A DNA stretch of 64,000 nt from an uncultured Psychroserpens sp. (GCA_947488655.1 CANKZZ010000005.1:62001-126000), one strand, 5' to 3'. Shown: positions 1 to 8,495, counted from the first letter of the stretch. Numbers and translations: made by a program. Notes: generated by a model from the sequence alone, not told the origin.

Positions 1-434
1 ATGAAGATATCGCAATTAATATAGAAGAAACAGTTGTGATGATCTCAATTTCAGATAAAATGTTATTTAACTCTGGAAGTTATAAGATAAGCAATAAAGC
101 AAACGATATTTTGCAAAAAATTGCAAATGTTATCAATTCTGAAGAGAGCCTTGACGTAATGGTAGAAGGTCATACAGATAATAAATTAATGAAAAACAAT
201 ACAGCTGTTAAAGACAACTGGGACTTAAGTGTTTTGAGAGCAACATCTGTGGTTAGAAAATTACAAGATGAGTATAATGTTGCACCAGAGCAATTAATTG
301 CAGCTGGACGTAGTTTCTACAAACCTTTAACTACAAATGACACTAATGAAAACAGAGCAGCAAACCGTAGAACACGTATCGTGATTTTACCAAACATTGA
401 CAAGTTTTTTGCAATGATGTCATCAAATAATTAA
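1..434 (+). CDS. OmpA-family protein, C-terminal part (5' truncated by window)
   Basis: The frame is open from base 3 into the left edge, so only the last ~144 codons are present. They form an OmpA/MotB-type peptidoglycan-binding domain: a strand around LFNSGSY, then VEGHTDN, a helix with the LSVLRATSV pattern, and the closing NRRTRIVILP motif. The family anchors the outer membrane to peptidoglycan through a conserved Asp/Arg pair, here in the HTDN and NRRTRI segments. A GTG at 36 is only an internal codon. A strong terminator follows, so this is the last gene of its transcript. The upstream part, which might be a coiled coil or a barrel, is not visible. Confidence 0.88.
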   Translation, partial: EDIAINIEETVVMISISDKMLFNSGSYKISNKANDILQKIANVINSEESLDVMVEGHTDNKLMKNNTAVKDNWDLSVLRATSVVRKLQDEYNVAPEQLIAAGRSFYKPLTTNDTNENRAANRRTRIVILPNIDKFFAMMSSNN

Positions 435-472
435 TTACTTAACCTATTTTAAACTTGGTTAATTAATCCATG

Positions 473-502
473 AAAAGACCGTTGGAAACAACGGTCTTTT
501 TT
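473..502 (+). terminator. Rho-independent terminator after the OmpA-like gene
   Basis: A perfect 12-bp stem (AAAAGACCGTTG / CAACGGTCTTTT) with a GAAA loop runs into a T tract. It lies 38 bases after the OmpA-like stop codon. Confidence 0.9.
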
Positions 503-526
503 AACGTTTATCAGTTAAATTCTATT

Positions 527-534
527 TATTTTTG
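527..534 (+). promoter_or_regulatory. Candidate Bacteroidota -7 element (TATTTTTG)
   Basis: TATTTTTG fits the Bacteroidota TAnnTTTG -7 consensus and lies 17 bases before the ATG of the DUF3817 gene, just after the preceding terminator. No clear TTG at -33 is seen, so the call is tentative. Confidence 0.4.
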
Positions 535-551
535 CATAAATTTTACACACT

Positions 552-842
552 ATGCTTTCATTATTAAATAGCTTTAGAATTGTAGCTCTTTTAGAAGGAG
601 TATCATACATTTTATTATTATTTATAGCAACACCAATAAAATATTTAGCAGACAACCCAATGTTTGTTAAGCTATTAGGTATGCCACACGGAGTTTTATT
701 TTTAGTGTATATTGTATTAGCTATTATGGTTGGTCAACAATTAAAATGGAATACTAAAACACTTTTAATTGTTCTCGCAGCATCCTTAATTCCGTTTGGG
801 ACATTTTATATTGAAAAGAAGTATTTAAAACCAAATAAGTAA
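552..842 (+). CDS. DUF3817-family small integral membrane protein
   Basis: A 96-residue protein with about three hydrophobic helices (around residues 8-28, 46-62 and 70-86). The pattern FRIVALLEGVSY near the N-terminus, a central MPHG and a short basic tail fit the DUF3817 family, whose function is unknown; in some other phyla the domain is linked to YdzA or transporter-like proteins. The stop codon overlaps the start of the next gene (TAATG), which implies translational coupling to the mechanosensitive channel gene. Family assignment is from recognition of these motifs, not from a search. Confidence 0.75.
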   Translation: MLSLLNSFRIVALLEGVSYILLLFIATPIKYLADNPMFVKLLGMPHGVLFLVYIVLAIMVGQQLKWNTKTLLIVLAASLIPFGTFYIEKKYLKPNK

Positions 843-2080
843 TGGATAAAATCCAGTGTTTTTTTCACGATTACTTTGTATCTATTGGCATTTCAGAGAT
901 ATCTGCCACTTATTTTAACATGCTCTCGTTATTAATTATACTGTTAATTATAATTTATATTGCAGATAAACTAACGAGGCGTTTATTAATTAATTTCTTC
1001 GGAAAATTCTCTGAGCAAACAAAAACCAACTTTGACGATTTATTAGTAAATCATAGAGCTCCAAGAAATATTGCCCATCTCGTACCTTTATTTTTAACAA
1101 TAAAGTTATTTCCTGTTGTTTTTTATGATTTTCCTCAGTTTGAGACCTATATCATTATGTTACTCAAGGTTGCTGCAATAGTTTTAACAATATGGATTAT
1201 ACGCAGTGTGTTAAAGACTTTTGAGTCTTACTTTAAAACCTTGCCAAGATTAAAAGATAAACCTATAGATAGTTACATACAAGTTGCAATGCTTTTTATA
1301 TGGATTGTAGGTATTGCATCTATTCTGGCTATTTTAATAAATCTTTCATTTTTAAAATTCTTCACAACTTTAGGAGCAGCATCTGCAATTCTTTTATTAA
1401 TCTTTAAGGATACTATATTAGGTTTTGTGGCAAGTATACAAGTGGCAATTAATGATAGTGTTCGTATTGGAGATTGGATAACAATGGAAAAGTATGGAGC
1501 CGATGGTGATGTAATAGAAATAAATTTATCTACCGTACAGGTGCAGAATTTTGATATGACCATTACCAATATTCCCACTTATGCACTAATTTCAGATTCA
1601 TTTAAAAACTGGAGAGGTATGACTTCTTCTGGTGGTAGACGTATCAAACGATCTATTATTTTAAAAGCCAAAAGCATAAAGTACCTGGCTAATGATGATA
1701 TTGAAAAACTTAAAAGAATTGAGTTAATTACAGCTTACCTTACGCAACGCGAAAAAGATATTACCAGCTATAACACAGATAAAAACATAGATAAATCTGT
1801 ATTAATAAATGGTCGTAACATGACCAATCTTGGTGTTTTTAGAAAATACTTACAAACTTACATAGAGCAGCATAGTGCAGTTAATAAAGATATGTTTATT
1901 ATGGTGAGACAATTAGCGCCAACACCTCAAGGGTTACCCTTAGAGATCTATTGCTTTAGTAGCGATAAGCGTTGGGAAAACTATGAATATATTATGAGTG
2001 ATTTGTTTGATCACGTTTTGGCAGCTGTACCTTATTTTGATTTAGAAATATATGAGCTTAATACAGCAATAGGCGAATAA
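842..2080 (+). CDS. MscS-family mechanosensitive channel (YbdG-like)
   Basis: A 412-residue inner-membrane protein with about five hydrophobic helices before an MscS core. The pore-lining helix and beta domain are visible around residues 178-235 (GAASAILLLIFKDTILGF, then VRIGDWITM and a VIEINLSTVQV segment). The long C-terminal domain with an insertion after FKNWRGM is typical of the YbdG/miniconductance branch rather than the ~290-residue MscS branch (compare the gene at 4684-5589). Such channels open under membrane tension and release solutes in osmotic downshock. It overlaps the upstream gene by one base and abuts the convergent thioesterase gene with no gap. Confidence 0.9.
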   Translation: MDKIQCFFHDYFVSIGISEISATYFNMLSLLIILLIIIYIADKLTRRLLINFFGKFSEQTKTNFDDLLVNHRAPRNIAHLVPLFLTIKLFPVVFYDFPQFETYIIMLLKVAAIVLTIWIIRSVLKTFESYFKTLPRLKDKPIDSYIQVAMLFIWIVGIASILAILINLSFLKFFTTLGAASAILLLIFKDTILGFVASIQVAINDSVRIGDWITMEKYGADGDVIEINLSTVQVQNFDMTITNIPTYALISDSFKNWRGMTSSGGRRIKRSIILKAKSIKYLANDDIEKLKRIELITAYLTQREKDITSYNTDKNIDKSVLINGRNMTNLGVFRKYLQTYIEQHSAVNKDMFIMVRQLAPTPQGLPLEIYCFSSDKRWENYEYIMSDLFDHVLAAVPYFDLEIYELNTAIGE

Positions 2081-2473
2081 CTATAGCTCTTCTAACCTAT
2101 CTCTTACAAATTCTACACGTGTTTTACCATGTGGTGACGGTTTACCATCTTCTCCCAAATTAACCATAATAATGTTATCTACAGTGAGAATGGTTTCTCT
2201 AGTCATTTTATTTCGCACTTCGCATTTAAGTGTTAGTGATGATTTACCAAATTTAAGAACTTCTATTCCAATTTCTATTATATCACCTTGTTTGGCAGAG
2301 GACATGAAATTAATTTCAGACATGTATTTAGTTACAATCTTAGAATTCTCTAATTGTATAATAGTATATAATGCTGCCTCTTCATCTATCCATGCTAGTA
2401 GTTGACCTCCAAATAGCGTTTGATTAGGGTTTAAGTCTTCGGGTTTTACCCATTTTCTAGTATGAAATCTCAT
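2081..2473 (-). CDS. Acyl-CoA thioesterase, hotdog fold (YciA-like)
   Basis: A 130-residue single-hotdog protein. The segment NPNQTLFGGQLLAWIDEEAA is the characteristic hotdog helix, with Asn, the GG turn and an acidic residue (D30/E31) in the position of the catalytic Asp of the YciA/BACH acyl-CoA thioesterases; a second strand reads YMSEINFMSSAKQGD. The family hydrolyses acyl-CoA to free acid and CoA in the cytosol; the chain-length preference cannot be read from sequence. The stop codon is directly adjacent to the stop of the convergent mechanosensitive channel gene, so no terminator separates them. Confidence 0.88.
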   Translation of the reverse strand: MRFHTRKWVKPEDLNPNQTLFGGQLLAWIDEEAALYTIIQLENSKIVTKYMSEINFMSSAKQGDIIEIGIEVLKFGKSSLTLKCEVRNKMTRETILTVDNIIMVNLGEDGKPSPHGKTRVEFVRDRLEEL

Positions 2474-2725
2474 AAAATCTATTATTGTATTGTTTAAGAT
2501 TGCTTTAGGTTATGAATTAAAATTTCAGCAATAAAAAAAACAATTAGTTATTAATTTATTGAATTATAAAAGTAAGCGTTTATCATTTTATAAGCACTAA
2601 TATCTAATTAGAAAAAGCTATAAATATATAGGCTATTATAATTTGTTAATAACAACGTTGACAACATAATATTTGGAGATACCATCTGGTTTAAATTCTT
2701 GCTACATTTAATAAAATTTAAAGCT

Positions 2726-3139
2726 ATGAATGATCGATCTACAAACCTAAAATCTATACGTCCTATCATTGCCAATGCTAAGGTAAACCCTACAATGAGT
2801 GCAGATGAGTGCTTTCAAAATGCTACATTGAGACCAATAATAAAAATGCAAAATCATTTATTAATTATGGTTTTTAAAAACTATATATCTAAACGTAAAA
2901 ATGTATTTTATGATTTAGCATTGCCAAAGCAATTAGCATATATAGATCAAAGTATTAATAAGGATATGAAATTTAGAAACTCTATAAAAGGTATGATTAT
3001 TGGGCAATTTACGGTTGAAGAATATGAAATGTATATACAAAACTCTTCGGCTTTAAATAAGCGTATGATGAACATTGTAAAAGAACGTTTGGTAAATAAT
3101 ATTCAAGTATTTAGTCAACCTCTTGCTAAAGCAATATGA
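2726..3139 (+). CDS. Conserved flavobacterial protein of unknown function
   Basis: A 137-residue protein beginning MNDRSTNLKSIRPII. I prefer the ATG at 2726 over an in-frame TTG at 2699. It is predicted mostly helical, with no signal peptide or membrane helix; the C-terminal half carries the pattern FRNSIKGMIIGQFTVEEYE and SALNKRMMNIVKERL. Relatives are, from memory, sometimes labelled 'glyoxalase' in flavobacterial genomes, but no metal-binding His/Glu pattern of the VOC fold is visible, so I do not adopt that name. It overlaps the next gene by ATGA, so the two are probably co-translated and may act together. Confidence 0.75.
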   Translation: MNDRSTNLKSIRPIIANAKVNPTMSADECFQNATLRPIIKMQNHLLIMVFKNYISKRKNVFYDLALPKQLAYIDQSINKDMKFRNSIKGMIIGQFTVEEYEMYIQNSSALNKRMMNIVKERLVNNIQVFSQPLAKAI

Positions 3140-3582
3140 GCACTATAAAATCTCAACTCCTAGACACTTGTTTTACTCATGTAAACAAACGTATTGCCAA
3201 TTATAAAGATGAAATAGAGACTATTAAAGATTCTCTAGACAGCAATGATAAAGGTGATGAAGAAGATGACTCTGGTAATGGAAAATTATATAACGACTTA
3301 GAAAAAAACGCGCAATACCTTAGTGACGCTACTAAGATGTTAGATTTACTTAAACTTATTAATCCTAATACAATGCATCAATATGTGGTTTTAGGAAGTT
3401 TGGTAAAGACTGATAGCTCTAGCTTTTATTTGGCAGTAAGTATTGGTAAGGTTGAAATTGACGATGAAAACTATTTTATAATTTCTAAATCTTCTCCTAT
3501 TGGTGAACTTTTAATAAATAAAACGGTTGGAGATCGCATAACTTTTAATAATACGAGCTATTTAATTAAGGACATTAAATAG
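3136..3582 (+). CDS. GreA/GreB-like protein with N-terminal coiled coil
   Basis: A 148-residue cytosolic protein. Residues 1-75 are helical and highly charged, with an acidic loop (DKGDEEDDSGN) between two helices as in the Gre coiled-coil finger, whose tip in GreA carries the acidic residues that act at the RNA polymerase active site. Residues 80-148 resemble the Gre C-terminal domain, with SSPIGELLINKTVGD as the equivalent of the SPLARALIGKKVGD-type signature. It may therefore bind in the polymerase secondary channel, but homology is distant and the function is inferred. Start overlaps the previous stop (ATGA); the last eight bases overlap the convergent DUF2461 gene. Confidence 0.7.
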   Translation: MSTIKSQLLDTCFTHVNKRIANYKDEIETIKDSLDSNDKGDEEDDSGNGKLYNDLEKNAQYLSDATKMLDLLKLINPNTMHQYVVLGSLVKTDSSSFYLAVSIGKVEIDDENYFIISKSSPIGELLINKTVGDRITFNNTSYLIKDIK

Positions 3583-4255
3583 TTGACTCACCATTTAAAT
3601 TAGTCGTTAAAACATCACTCATATAATCAAAAAATGGTCGTATTGCTTTAAATGATGCAGATACATCGTCTATAAATTGATCGCTAATAACTTCATCATC
3701 TGTATAATTTTTAACAAAGATGAATTGTTTCTTTCTAATAAGATCTATTGCTGCGTGTTGTTTATCAAAATCTCGTGGCGCAGTTTTTAATTCGTCTCCA
3801 ACAAAAGGTCCCCAAATAGATTGAAATTGTTTTTGAGATAATATGGCCCTAATCTCACTATCATCTTGTTCAAACTCTCGTCTAATTCTTAGCAAGTCTT
3901 CTTTATTTGGCTCCCAAAAACCAGTTGCTATAAAAGATTTATTATTAGGCTGGATATGAAGATAATAACCACCTCTTAACTCGGGCTTTTTTCTTTTAAA
4001 TGAACCGCCAAAATGCGTTTTATAAGGTAGTTTGTTTTTTGAAAATCTTACGTCTCTATAAATTCTAAATAGCTTAAAACCTTCTATGACATCATGCTTA
4101 TTAAGATTTTCTTTTATGAGATTATACGCTTCTTTAGCCTTAGCTTCTAATTTTTTGAATTCGGTTTTATGATCGTTAAACCAATCTCTATCATTGTTTT
4201 TTTCTAATTTATTAAAAAAATCTAAAATGTCTTTAGAGAATTTTGGAGTTGCCAT
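3575..4255 (-). CDS. DUF2461 family protein
   Basis: A 226-residue protein recognisable as DUF2461 (TIGR02453). The features are an N-terminal FFNKLEKNNDRDWFNDHK, the central LFRIYRDVRFSKNKLPYKTHFGG and the YYLHIQPNNKSFIATGFW motif. Members are widespread in Bacteroidota, and their biochemical role is unknown. There is no signal peptide. It lies downstream of a terminator that ends the acidic lipoprotein transcript, so its promoter must sit in or next to that hairpin, within 60 bases of its start. Confidence 0.92.
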   Translation of the reverse strand: MATPKFSKDILDFFNKLEKNNDRDWFNDHKTEFKKLEAKAKEAYNLIKENLNKHDVIEGFKLFRIYRDVRFSKNKLPYKTHFGGSFKRKKPELRGGYYLHIQPNNKSFIATGFWEPNKEDLLRIRREFEQDDSEIRAILSQKQFQSIWGPFVGDELKTAPRDFDKQHAAIDLIRKKQFIFVKNYTDDEVISDQFIDDVSASFKAIRPFFDYMSDVLTTNLNGESTI

Positions 4256-4285
4256 CGTTTATGTTTTTAAAACATTAAAAGTACA

Positions 4286-4316
4286 AAAAAAGTCACGAGA
4301 TTTCTCGTGACTTTTT
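4286..4316 (-). terminator. Terminator of the acidic lipoprotein gene
   Basis: A 14-bp perfect stem (AAAAAGTCACGAGA / TCTCGTGACTTTTT) ends in a run of seven T on the minus strand. It separates the lipoprotein gene from the DUF2461 gene, which is in the same orientation. Confidence 0.88.
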
Positions 4317-4350
4317 CTACATCAAAATGCATTGAGGACATAACTACTAT

Positions 4351-4566
4351 TTAGTTATCATCTCCAACTTCTTCTGCTGCTTCTTCTATTTCATTTTCTA
4401 AGTCTTCTGCTGCATCTTGTACATCATCAGAAGCATCTTGTAAATCTTCTTTAACGTCATCCATTGCTGCTTCAACTTTTTCATCTGGTGTTTTCTCATC
4501 TCTACAGCTTGTAAACACAGTTGCAAGTGTAAATAAAAATACGAATGATAAAATTACTTTTTTCAT
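4351..4566 (-). CDS. Small, highly acidic lipoprotein
   Basis: A 71-residue protein with a lipoprotein signal peptide: MKK, a hydrophobic core, then VFTSC as the lipobox, with Cys21 as the expected lipidated residue. Of the 50 residues after the Cys, 23 are Asp or Glu and only 4 are Lys or Arg. They are arranged as an amphipathic helix of repeated DDV-x-DA and EEAAEE patterns, which suggests a single extended helix or coiled coil in the periplasm or at the cell surface. Similar short acidic lipoproteins are common in Flavobacteriaceae but no function is established. It has its own terminator. Confidence 0.8.
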   Translation of the reverse strand: MKKVILSFVFLFTLATVFTSCRDEKTPDEKVEAAMDDVKEDLQDASDDVQDAAEDLENEIEEAAEEVGDDN

Positions 4567-4683
4567 GTTATTTAGTTTTTTGGTTATCTATTAATTTATT
4601 CAAATTAATTACTCAAATATAGCATTAATTTAATAGTAGATAATACTTATTAAGTATATTTATTATCTCGCTTACTACTTCAT

Positions 4684-5589
4684 CTAATTATCTGAAAACG
4701 TGCTTTCTGCCTGACTTGGATTGTTAATAGAAAGTTTATTGTCAAACTGCAATGTCCTAATAGGAAACGGTATGTTTATGTTTGCTTTATCGTAAGCCTT
4801 TTTTATTTCTATAATGGCAGTAGTTTTTGCTCTTAACTTCTCTAACATACTTTCGGCATCAATCCAGAAACGACATAAATAGTTAATTGAGCTATCGCCA
4901 AATTCGGTATAATAAAATTCTACATCTTCAGCTTTTTCAACTTGATCAAATGTATTTGCAATAGTTTCTTTTGTTAATTTTTCTACATCTTCTAAATTAG
5001 ACTCATAACCTACTCCACACTCTAATGCAACACGCATTCTGGTTGTTAAGGAGTAATTTTTAATAGGATTTTCTAAAATCATCTTGTTTGGGATTACAAC
5101 AACATTATTGTCGGCCTCTTTCAAAATAAAAGTATTAAGATTTATATCCATAACCTCACCAGAAAATCCGCTGGTTTCTACCCAATTACCTATTCGTATT
5201 TTATTTCTAAACGATAATACAATACCTGATACTGTATTAGATAACGTGCCTTGTAATGCTAAACCTACAACTAACCCAATTACACCTGCTCCTGCTAATA
5301 GTGATGTTAATGCTTGGCTTAGGTTTAAAATTCCTAAGGCCAGAAATAATCCTACAAGTACAGTTATAACTGACGCAATTCTAGAAACTACAAGACTTAT
5401 AGACTTTTGCTCTACACGCTTACCTACTAATTTTTCTACTAATTTACTTACATATCTAGCAAGAAAAAATGCAGCTACAAATACCAAAATGGCTAAAACC
5501 AAATTTGGCAAATTTTCTATAATAGCATTAAACCAACCTAAGAGTTTGTCTTTTAGATTGCCAAATGCAGTATTTAATTGATCGTTCAT
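4684..5589 (-). CDS. MscS-family small-conductance mechanosensitive channel
   Basis: A 301-residue protein of MscS size. It has three transmembrane helices (around residues 25-47, 67-87 and 95-125); TM3 carries the Gly/Ala-rich pore pattern ending in GLVVGLALQGTLSNTVSGI. The beta domain follows with IRIGNWVETSGFSGEVMDINL, then NKMILENPIKNYS. The cytosolic alpha/beta cage ends in INIPFPIRTLQFDN. It is the second MscS-type channel in the window, and the shorter one. An approximately 50-base inverted repeat separates it from dps upstream. Confidence 0.93.
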   Translation of the reverse strand: MNDQLNTAFGNLKDKLLGWFNAIIENLPNLVLAILVFVAAFFLARYVSKLVEKLVGKRVEQKSISLVVSRIASVITVLVGLFLALGILNLSQALTSLLAGAGVIGLVVGLALQGTLSNTVSGIVLSFRNKIRIGNWVETSGFSGEVMDINLNTFILKEADNNVVVIPNKMILENPIKNYSLTTRMRVALECGVGYESNLEDVEKLTKETIANTFDQVEKAEDVEFYYTEFGDSSINYLCRFWIDAESMLEKLRAKTTAIIEIKKAYDKANINIPFPIRTLQFDNKLSINNPSQAESTFSDN

Positions 5590-5660
5590 ATTATTTATAT
5601 TTTTTTAGTATTCTTTTTCACATATGATTATTTAGGGTAACCATTGTATTATAACAAAGA

Positions 5661-5710
5661 ACATCAAAATGTATAGTATGACTTTGCTCATACCATAAAC
5701 ATTTTGATGT
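5661..5710 (-). repeat. 50-base near-perfect inverted repeat between dps and the MscS gene
   Basis: The outer 12 bases are a perfect inverted repeat (ACATCAAAATGT / ACATTTTGATGT), extended inwards by eight more pairs with one mismatch and a two-base bulge. On the minus strand the hairpin is followed by TTCTTTGTT. It is probably the dps terminator or an mRNA-stabilising hairpin; the T tract is weak for an intrinsic terminator. Confidence 0.6.
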
Positions 5711-5738
5711 GTATCAAATTGCAGGTTATATTGTAATA

Positions 5739-6242
5739 TTATGATGCAATAATTTCTTGATTTAATTTTTCTGAAGTTTTCTTTGTCCAAGCATCAAGCA
5801 TCCAGCTAGATTTCTCTAACTCTCTAATGTAAGCACCAATTAAATCTATTGTACCTTCATCTTTAGCCTCGTCTGCCTTTTCAACCACATTACTTAATTG
5901 TTGTAATAAGATGCCATGATCTTTTAAGATGTTTTGTACCATCTCTTTATCTGATTGCAAAGGAGAAACTTCTTTTATTTCTGCAATTTCTAAATAATCA
6001 GACAATTTACTCATTGGATGATATCGTAATGTTAATATTCGTTCTGCAATTTCATCAATTTTTGTTCTAGCATCTGTATAAAGTTCCTCAAACTTGTTAT
6101 GCAAGTCAAAGAAGTTTTCTCCTAAAACATTCCAATGAAAATTTCTTAATTTTTGGTAGTATATATGGTAATTAGCCAATAGCGAATTTAACTCTACTAC
6201 TACTGGTATTAACTTTTCGTCTCTTATATTTAAATAACTCAT
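5739..6242 (-). CDS. dps: Dps-family ferritin-like DNA protection protein
   Basis: A 167-residue four-helix protein of Dps size. The inter-subunit ferroxidase ligands are present: His36 (in NFHWNV), His48, Asp63 and Glu67 (in KIDEIAERI). Dps forms a 12-subunit shell that oxidises Fe(II) with peroxide, stores iron and in many species binds DNA. There is no long basic N-terminal tail here, so DNA binding is not assured. The gene follows corA in the same orientation with a 120-base gap, so a separate promoter is likely. Such genes are usually induced by peroxide or stationary phase; no operator could be identified. Confidence 0.93.
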   Translation of the reverse strand: MSYLNIRDEKLIPVVVELNSLLANYHIYYQKLRNFHWNVLGENFFDLHNKFEELYTDARTKIDEIAERILTLRYHPMSKLSDYLEIAEIKEVSPLQSDKEMVQNILKDHGILLQQLSNVVEKADEAKDEGTIDLIGAYIRELEKSSWMLDAWTKKTSEKLNQEIIAS

Positions 6243-6362
6243 TTTGTATGTTTTTTTTAGTGTTAATAATGTATTACACTATATAAACTAATGGTTATTT
6301 AAAATTTGTCAAGTGCTTTAACAGCCTTTAACTTATTTAAGATTAGATTAACTTAAATTATG

Positions 6363-7433
6363 TTAAAGCCAACGCTTTTTTCTAAAATAGATTAACATAA
6401 AAATGAAAAGAATAAACATGATGCCTAATAGAATGAAGTAACCATTATCTGAATTAAGCTCTGGCATATTTTTAAAGTTCATTCCGTAGATACCAGCAAT
6501 AAAGGTTAGCGGAATAAAGATTGTTGCAATGATTGTTAGCACCTTCATGATCTCATTCATTTTATTGCTAATAATTGTCATATACATATCCATTAAACTC
6601 CAAATCATCTCTCGATATAAATCTACAGACTCACTCACTTGTATAATATGATCGTATAAATCTCTAAGATAGCTATGTGTTTTTTCTTCAATAAAAGCGC
6701 AATCTGTTTTTTCCATACGACTTATTACTTCTCGCAACGGATAAATAGATCTGCGCATTCTCAAAATTTCTTGCTTTAATTGCTGTATTTGACCAGGTGT
6801 ACGATCATCTGCATCTTTTGACTGAAATAGAAAACCTTCTAAATCTTCGACCTTATCACCCAAAACTTCTATTACAGTAAAATAATTATCTACAACTGCA
6901 TCTAAGATAGAATACATTAAATAATCAGATCCTTGTGAACGAATTCTTCCTTTTGCAGACTTTAATCGTTCTCGCAAATCATCAAAAACATCTCCATCTG
7001 CCTCTTGAAAAGTAAGCACATAATCTTCTCCAACAATTAAACTTAAGTGTTCATAATGAATCTCGTCATCATTTTTAATAAATAACATTTTAAAAACTAC
7101 AAGCATGTAATTTTCAAACTCTTCTAATTTTGGTCGTTGATTAGTGTTTACTATATCTTCTAAAGTTAAGGGATGTAATTTATAATGTAAACCTAAAGTT
7201 TCTATATCATTGACATTGTTTAATCCGTTGATATTTATCCAAGTAACATGATCATTACCCTTAAGATGGAATGCATCTTCAACAGAACTAGAATTTAAAC
7301 TTGTATAATCTTCTTTAGAATAATTTACAATTTCTATGGCTGTAGTTGTAGATTGCTTTTTACCTTTATAAGCAATTGTACCAGGAGGAAGATTAGATGT
7401 TTTATAGATTTTTTTCTTCTTTTTAACTTTCAT
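6363..7433 (-). CDS. corA: CorA-family Mg2+/Co2+ transporter
   Basis: A 356-residue protein from the ATG at 7433. A longer reading to 7493 adds 20 residues that do not resemble the family, whereas MKVKKKKKIYK followed by LPPGT is the usual flavobacterial CorA start. A large acidic cytosolic domain is followed by two C-terminal transmembrane helices. The signature GMN lies at the end of TM1 (FIAGIYGMNF) and the protein ends with the basic tail FRKKRWL. CorA forms a pentameric channel for divalent cation uptake. The gene stands alone, divergent from the small gene at 7632. Confidence 0.93.
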   Translation of the reverse strand: MKVKKKKKIYKTSNLPPGTIAYKGKKQSTTTAIEIVNYSKEDYTSLNSSSVEDAFHLKGNDHVTWININGLNNVNDIETLGLHYKLHPLTLEDIVNTNQRPKLEEFENYMLVVFKMLFIKNDDEIHYEHLSLIVGEDYVLTFQEADGDVFDDLRERLKSAKGRIRSQGSDYLMYSILDAVVDNYFTVIEVLGDKVEDLEGFLFQSKDADDRTPGQIQQLKQEILRMRRSIYPLREVISRMEKTDCAFIEEKTHSYLRDLYDHIIQVSESVDLYREMIWSLMDMYMTIISNKMNEIMKVLTIIATIFIPLTFIAGIYGMNFKNMPELNSDNGYFILLGIMFILFIFMLIYFRKKRWL

Positions 7434-7631
7434 TTTTAAGTGTACTCTAGTTAAGATAAAAGTATAAAAACTTTTTGTTATAGTAGACATCAATACTATA
7501 ATTACTATTTATTATATAATCCATTGTTTCACAGTATTTAAAACATTTACATTTGAATTATTATTAAACAACTTGCATATTGTTCTTTTTTTTACTAATA
7601 TGCGCTTTACTACAAATACAAATACAGATAC

Positions 7632-7856
7632 ATGGGAAGACCTCCAACAAGACCAATAAAATTTAGAGACGGATTTTATTTAGAAATTAGAAATAAAGGT
7701 AAAAATACTGGAATTAAACTACACAGAGATACGAAAGAACAAATGATGCGTACTATAAAAGAGTATGAGCATAGTAAAGATGTTCTTATTTTAGGTGAAT
7801 CTAAAAACGGAAAATGGGTTAACAAAACACCTATTCTACATGTAGTTGAAGATTAA
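7632..7856 (+). CDS. Small conserved protein of unknown function
   Basis: A 74-residue basic protein beginning MGRPPTRPIKF, with no signal peptide or membrane helix. A strand-rich middle (GFYLEIRNKGKNTGIKL) and a helix (KEQMMRTIKEYEH) suggest a small compact alpha/beta fold. No known domain is recognised. It is monocistronic: divergent from corA, and followed by a clear terminator, which supports it being a real expressed gene. Confidence 0.7.
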   Translation: MGRPPTRPIKFRDGFYLEIRNKGKNTGIKLHRDTKEQMMRTIKEYEHSKDVLILGESKNGKWVNKTPILHVVED

Positions 7857-7877
7857 AAATCACTAAAACATAAGAGT

Positions 7878-7926
7878 GAAAACTCAACTTGTTTTTATAT
7901 GAATAATATAAAATTGAGTTGAGTTT
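7878..7926 (+). terminator. Rho-independent terminator after the 74-residue gene
   Basis: AAAACTCAACT and AGTTGAGTTTT form an 11-bp stem around an AT-rich loop that can pair further, ending in a T run. Confidence 0.8.
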
Positions 7927-7989
7927 TTTCATTTTATAGCATTTTATTTTATAAATTGTTAACGATTAACTAACCAAAATCAATTTATA

Positions 7990-8412
7990 ATGACAAATTC
8001 TTTAACTAACAAGCCACCAATTTGGTATTGGCTTGTTGCAGTATTAGCACTCATTTGGAATGGTATGGGAGTAATGGCCTACTTGGGTCAAGCCTTTATT
8101 ACAGATGATATGATTGCGCAATTACCACCAGATCAACAAGCCGAATTTCTTTACGAACATCCTGCATGGTACACCGCACTATTTGCAGTCGCTGTTTTTG
8201 CAGGTACGCTGGCTTGTATAGGCCTTTTAATTAGAAAAAAATGGGCTTATTTACTTTTTATAGTATCGTTTATTTGTGCAACGATACAGCAAGTATATTT
8301 AATGATAGAAATTGAGAATGTAAACAAAATTATGCCAATAACAATAATTATTGTTGCAGCAGCACTTATTTGGTTTACAAAACTATCTATATCAAAGTTA
8401 TGGATAAAGTAA
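7990..8412 (+). CDS. Four-helix integral membrane protein of unknown function
   Basis: A 140-residue protein with four predicted transmembrane helices (around residues 12-32, 61-80, 87-107 and 114-131). The extracytoplasmic loop between helices 1 and 2 is acidic and contains the PPDQQAEFLYEHPAWYT pattern. Homologues in flavobacteria are, from memory, small uncharacterised proteins; the WYW-LIWNGMGVMAY start is typical. Nothing in the sequence indicates a transport mechanism. A bidirectional terminator separates it from the convergent sugar kinase gene. Confidence 0.75.
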   Translation: MTNSLTNKPPIWYWLVAVLALIWNGMGVMAYLGQAFITDDMIAQLPPDQQAEFLYEHPAWYTALFAVAVFAGTLACIGLLIRKKWAYLLFIVSFICATIQQVYLMIEIENVNKIMPITIIIVAAALIWFTKLSISKLWIK

Positions 8413-8436
8413 TTATCTAACCAATCACTTTCATCC

Positions 8437-8474
8437 AAAAAAAAAGGCACTAGATATATCTAATGCCTTTTTTG
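8437..8474. terminator. Bidirectional terminator between convergent genes
   Basis: AAAAAAGGCA / TGCCTTTTTT flanks the perfect palindrome TAGATATATCTA. A and T tracts on either side let it end transcription from both the membrane protein gene and the sugar kinase gene. Confidence 0.88.
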
Positions 8475-8495
8475 ATTTATAAATGTTAAACTTAA

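Noticed and set aside
7434-7493. Longer CorA start
   Set aside because: The ATG at 7433 gives the usual basic CorA start followed by LPPGT; the upstream part is unlike the family.
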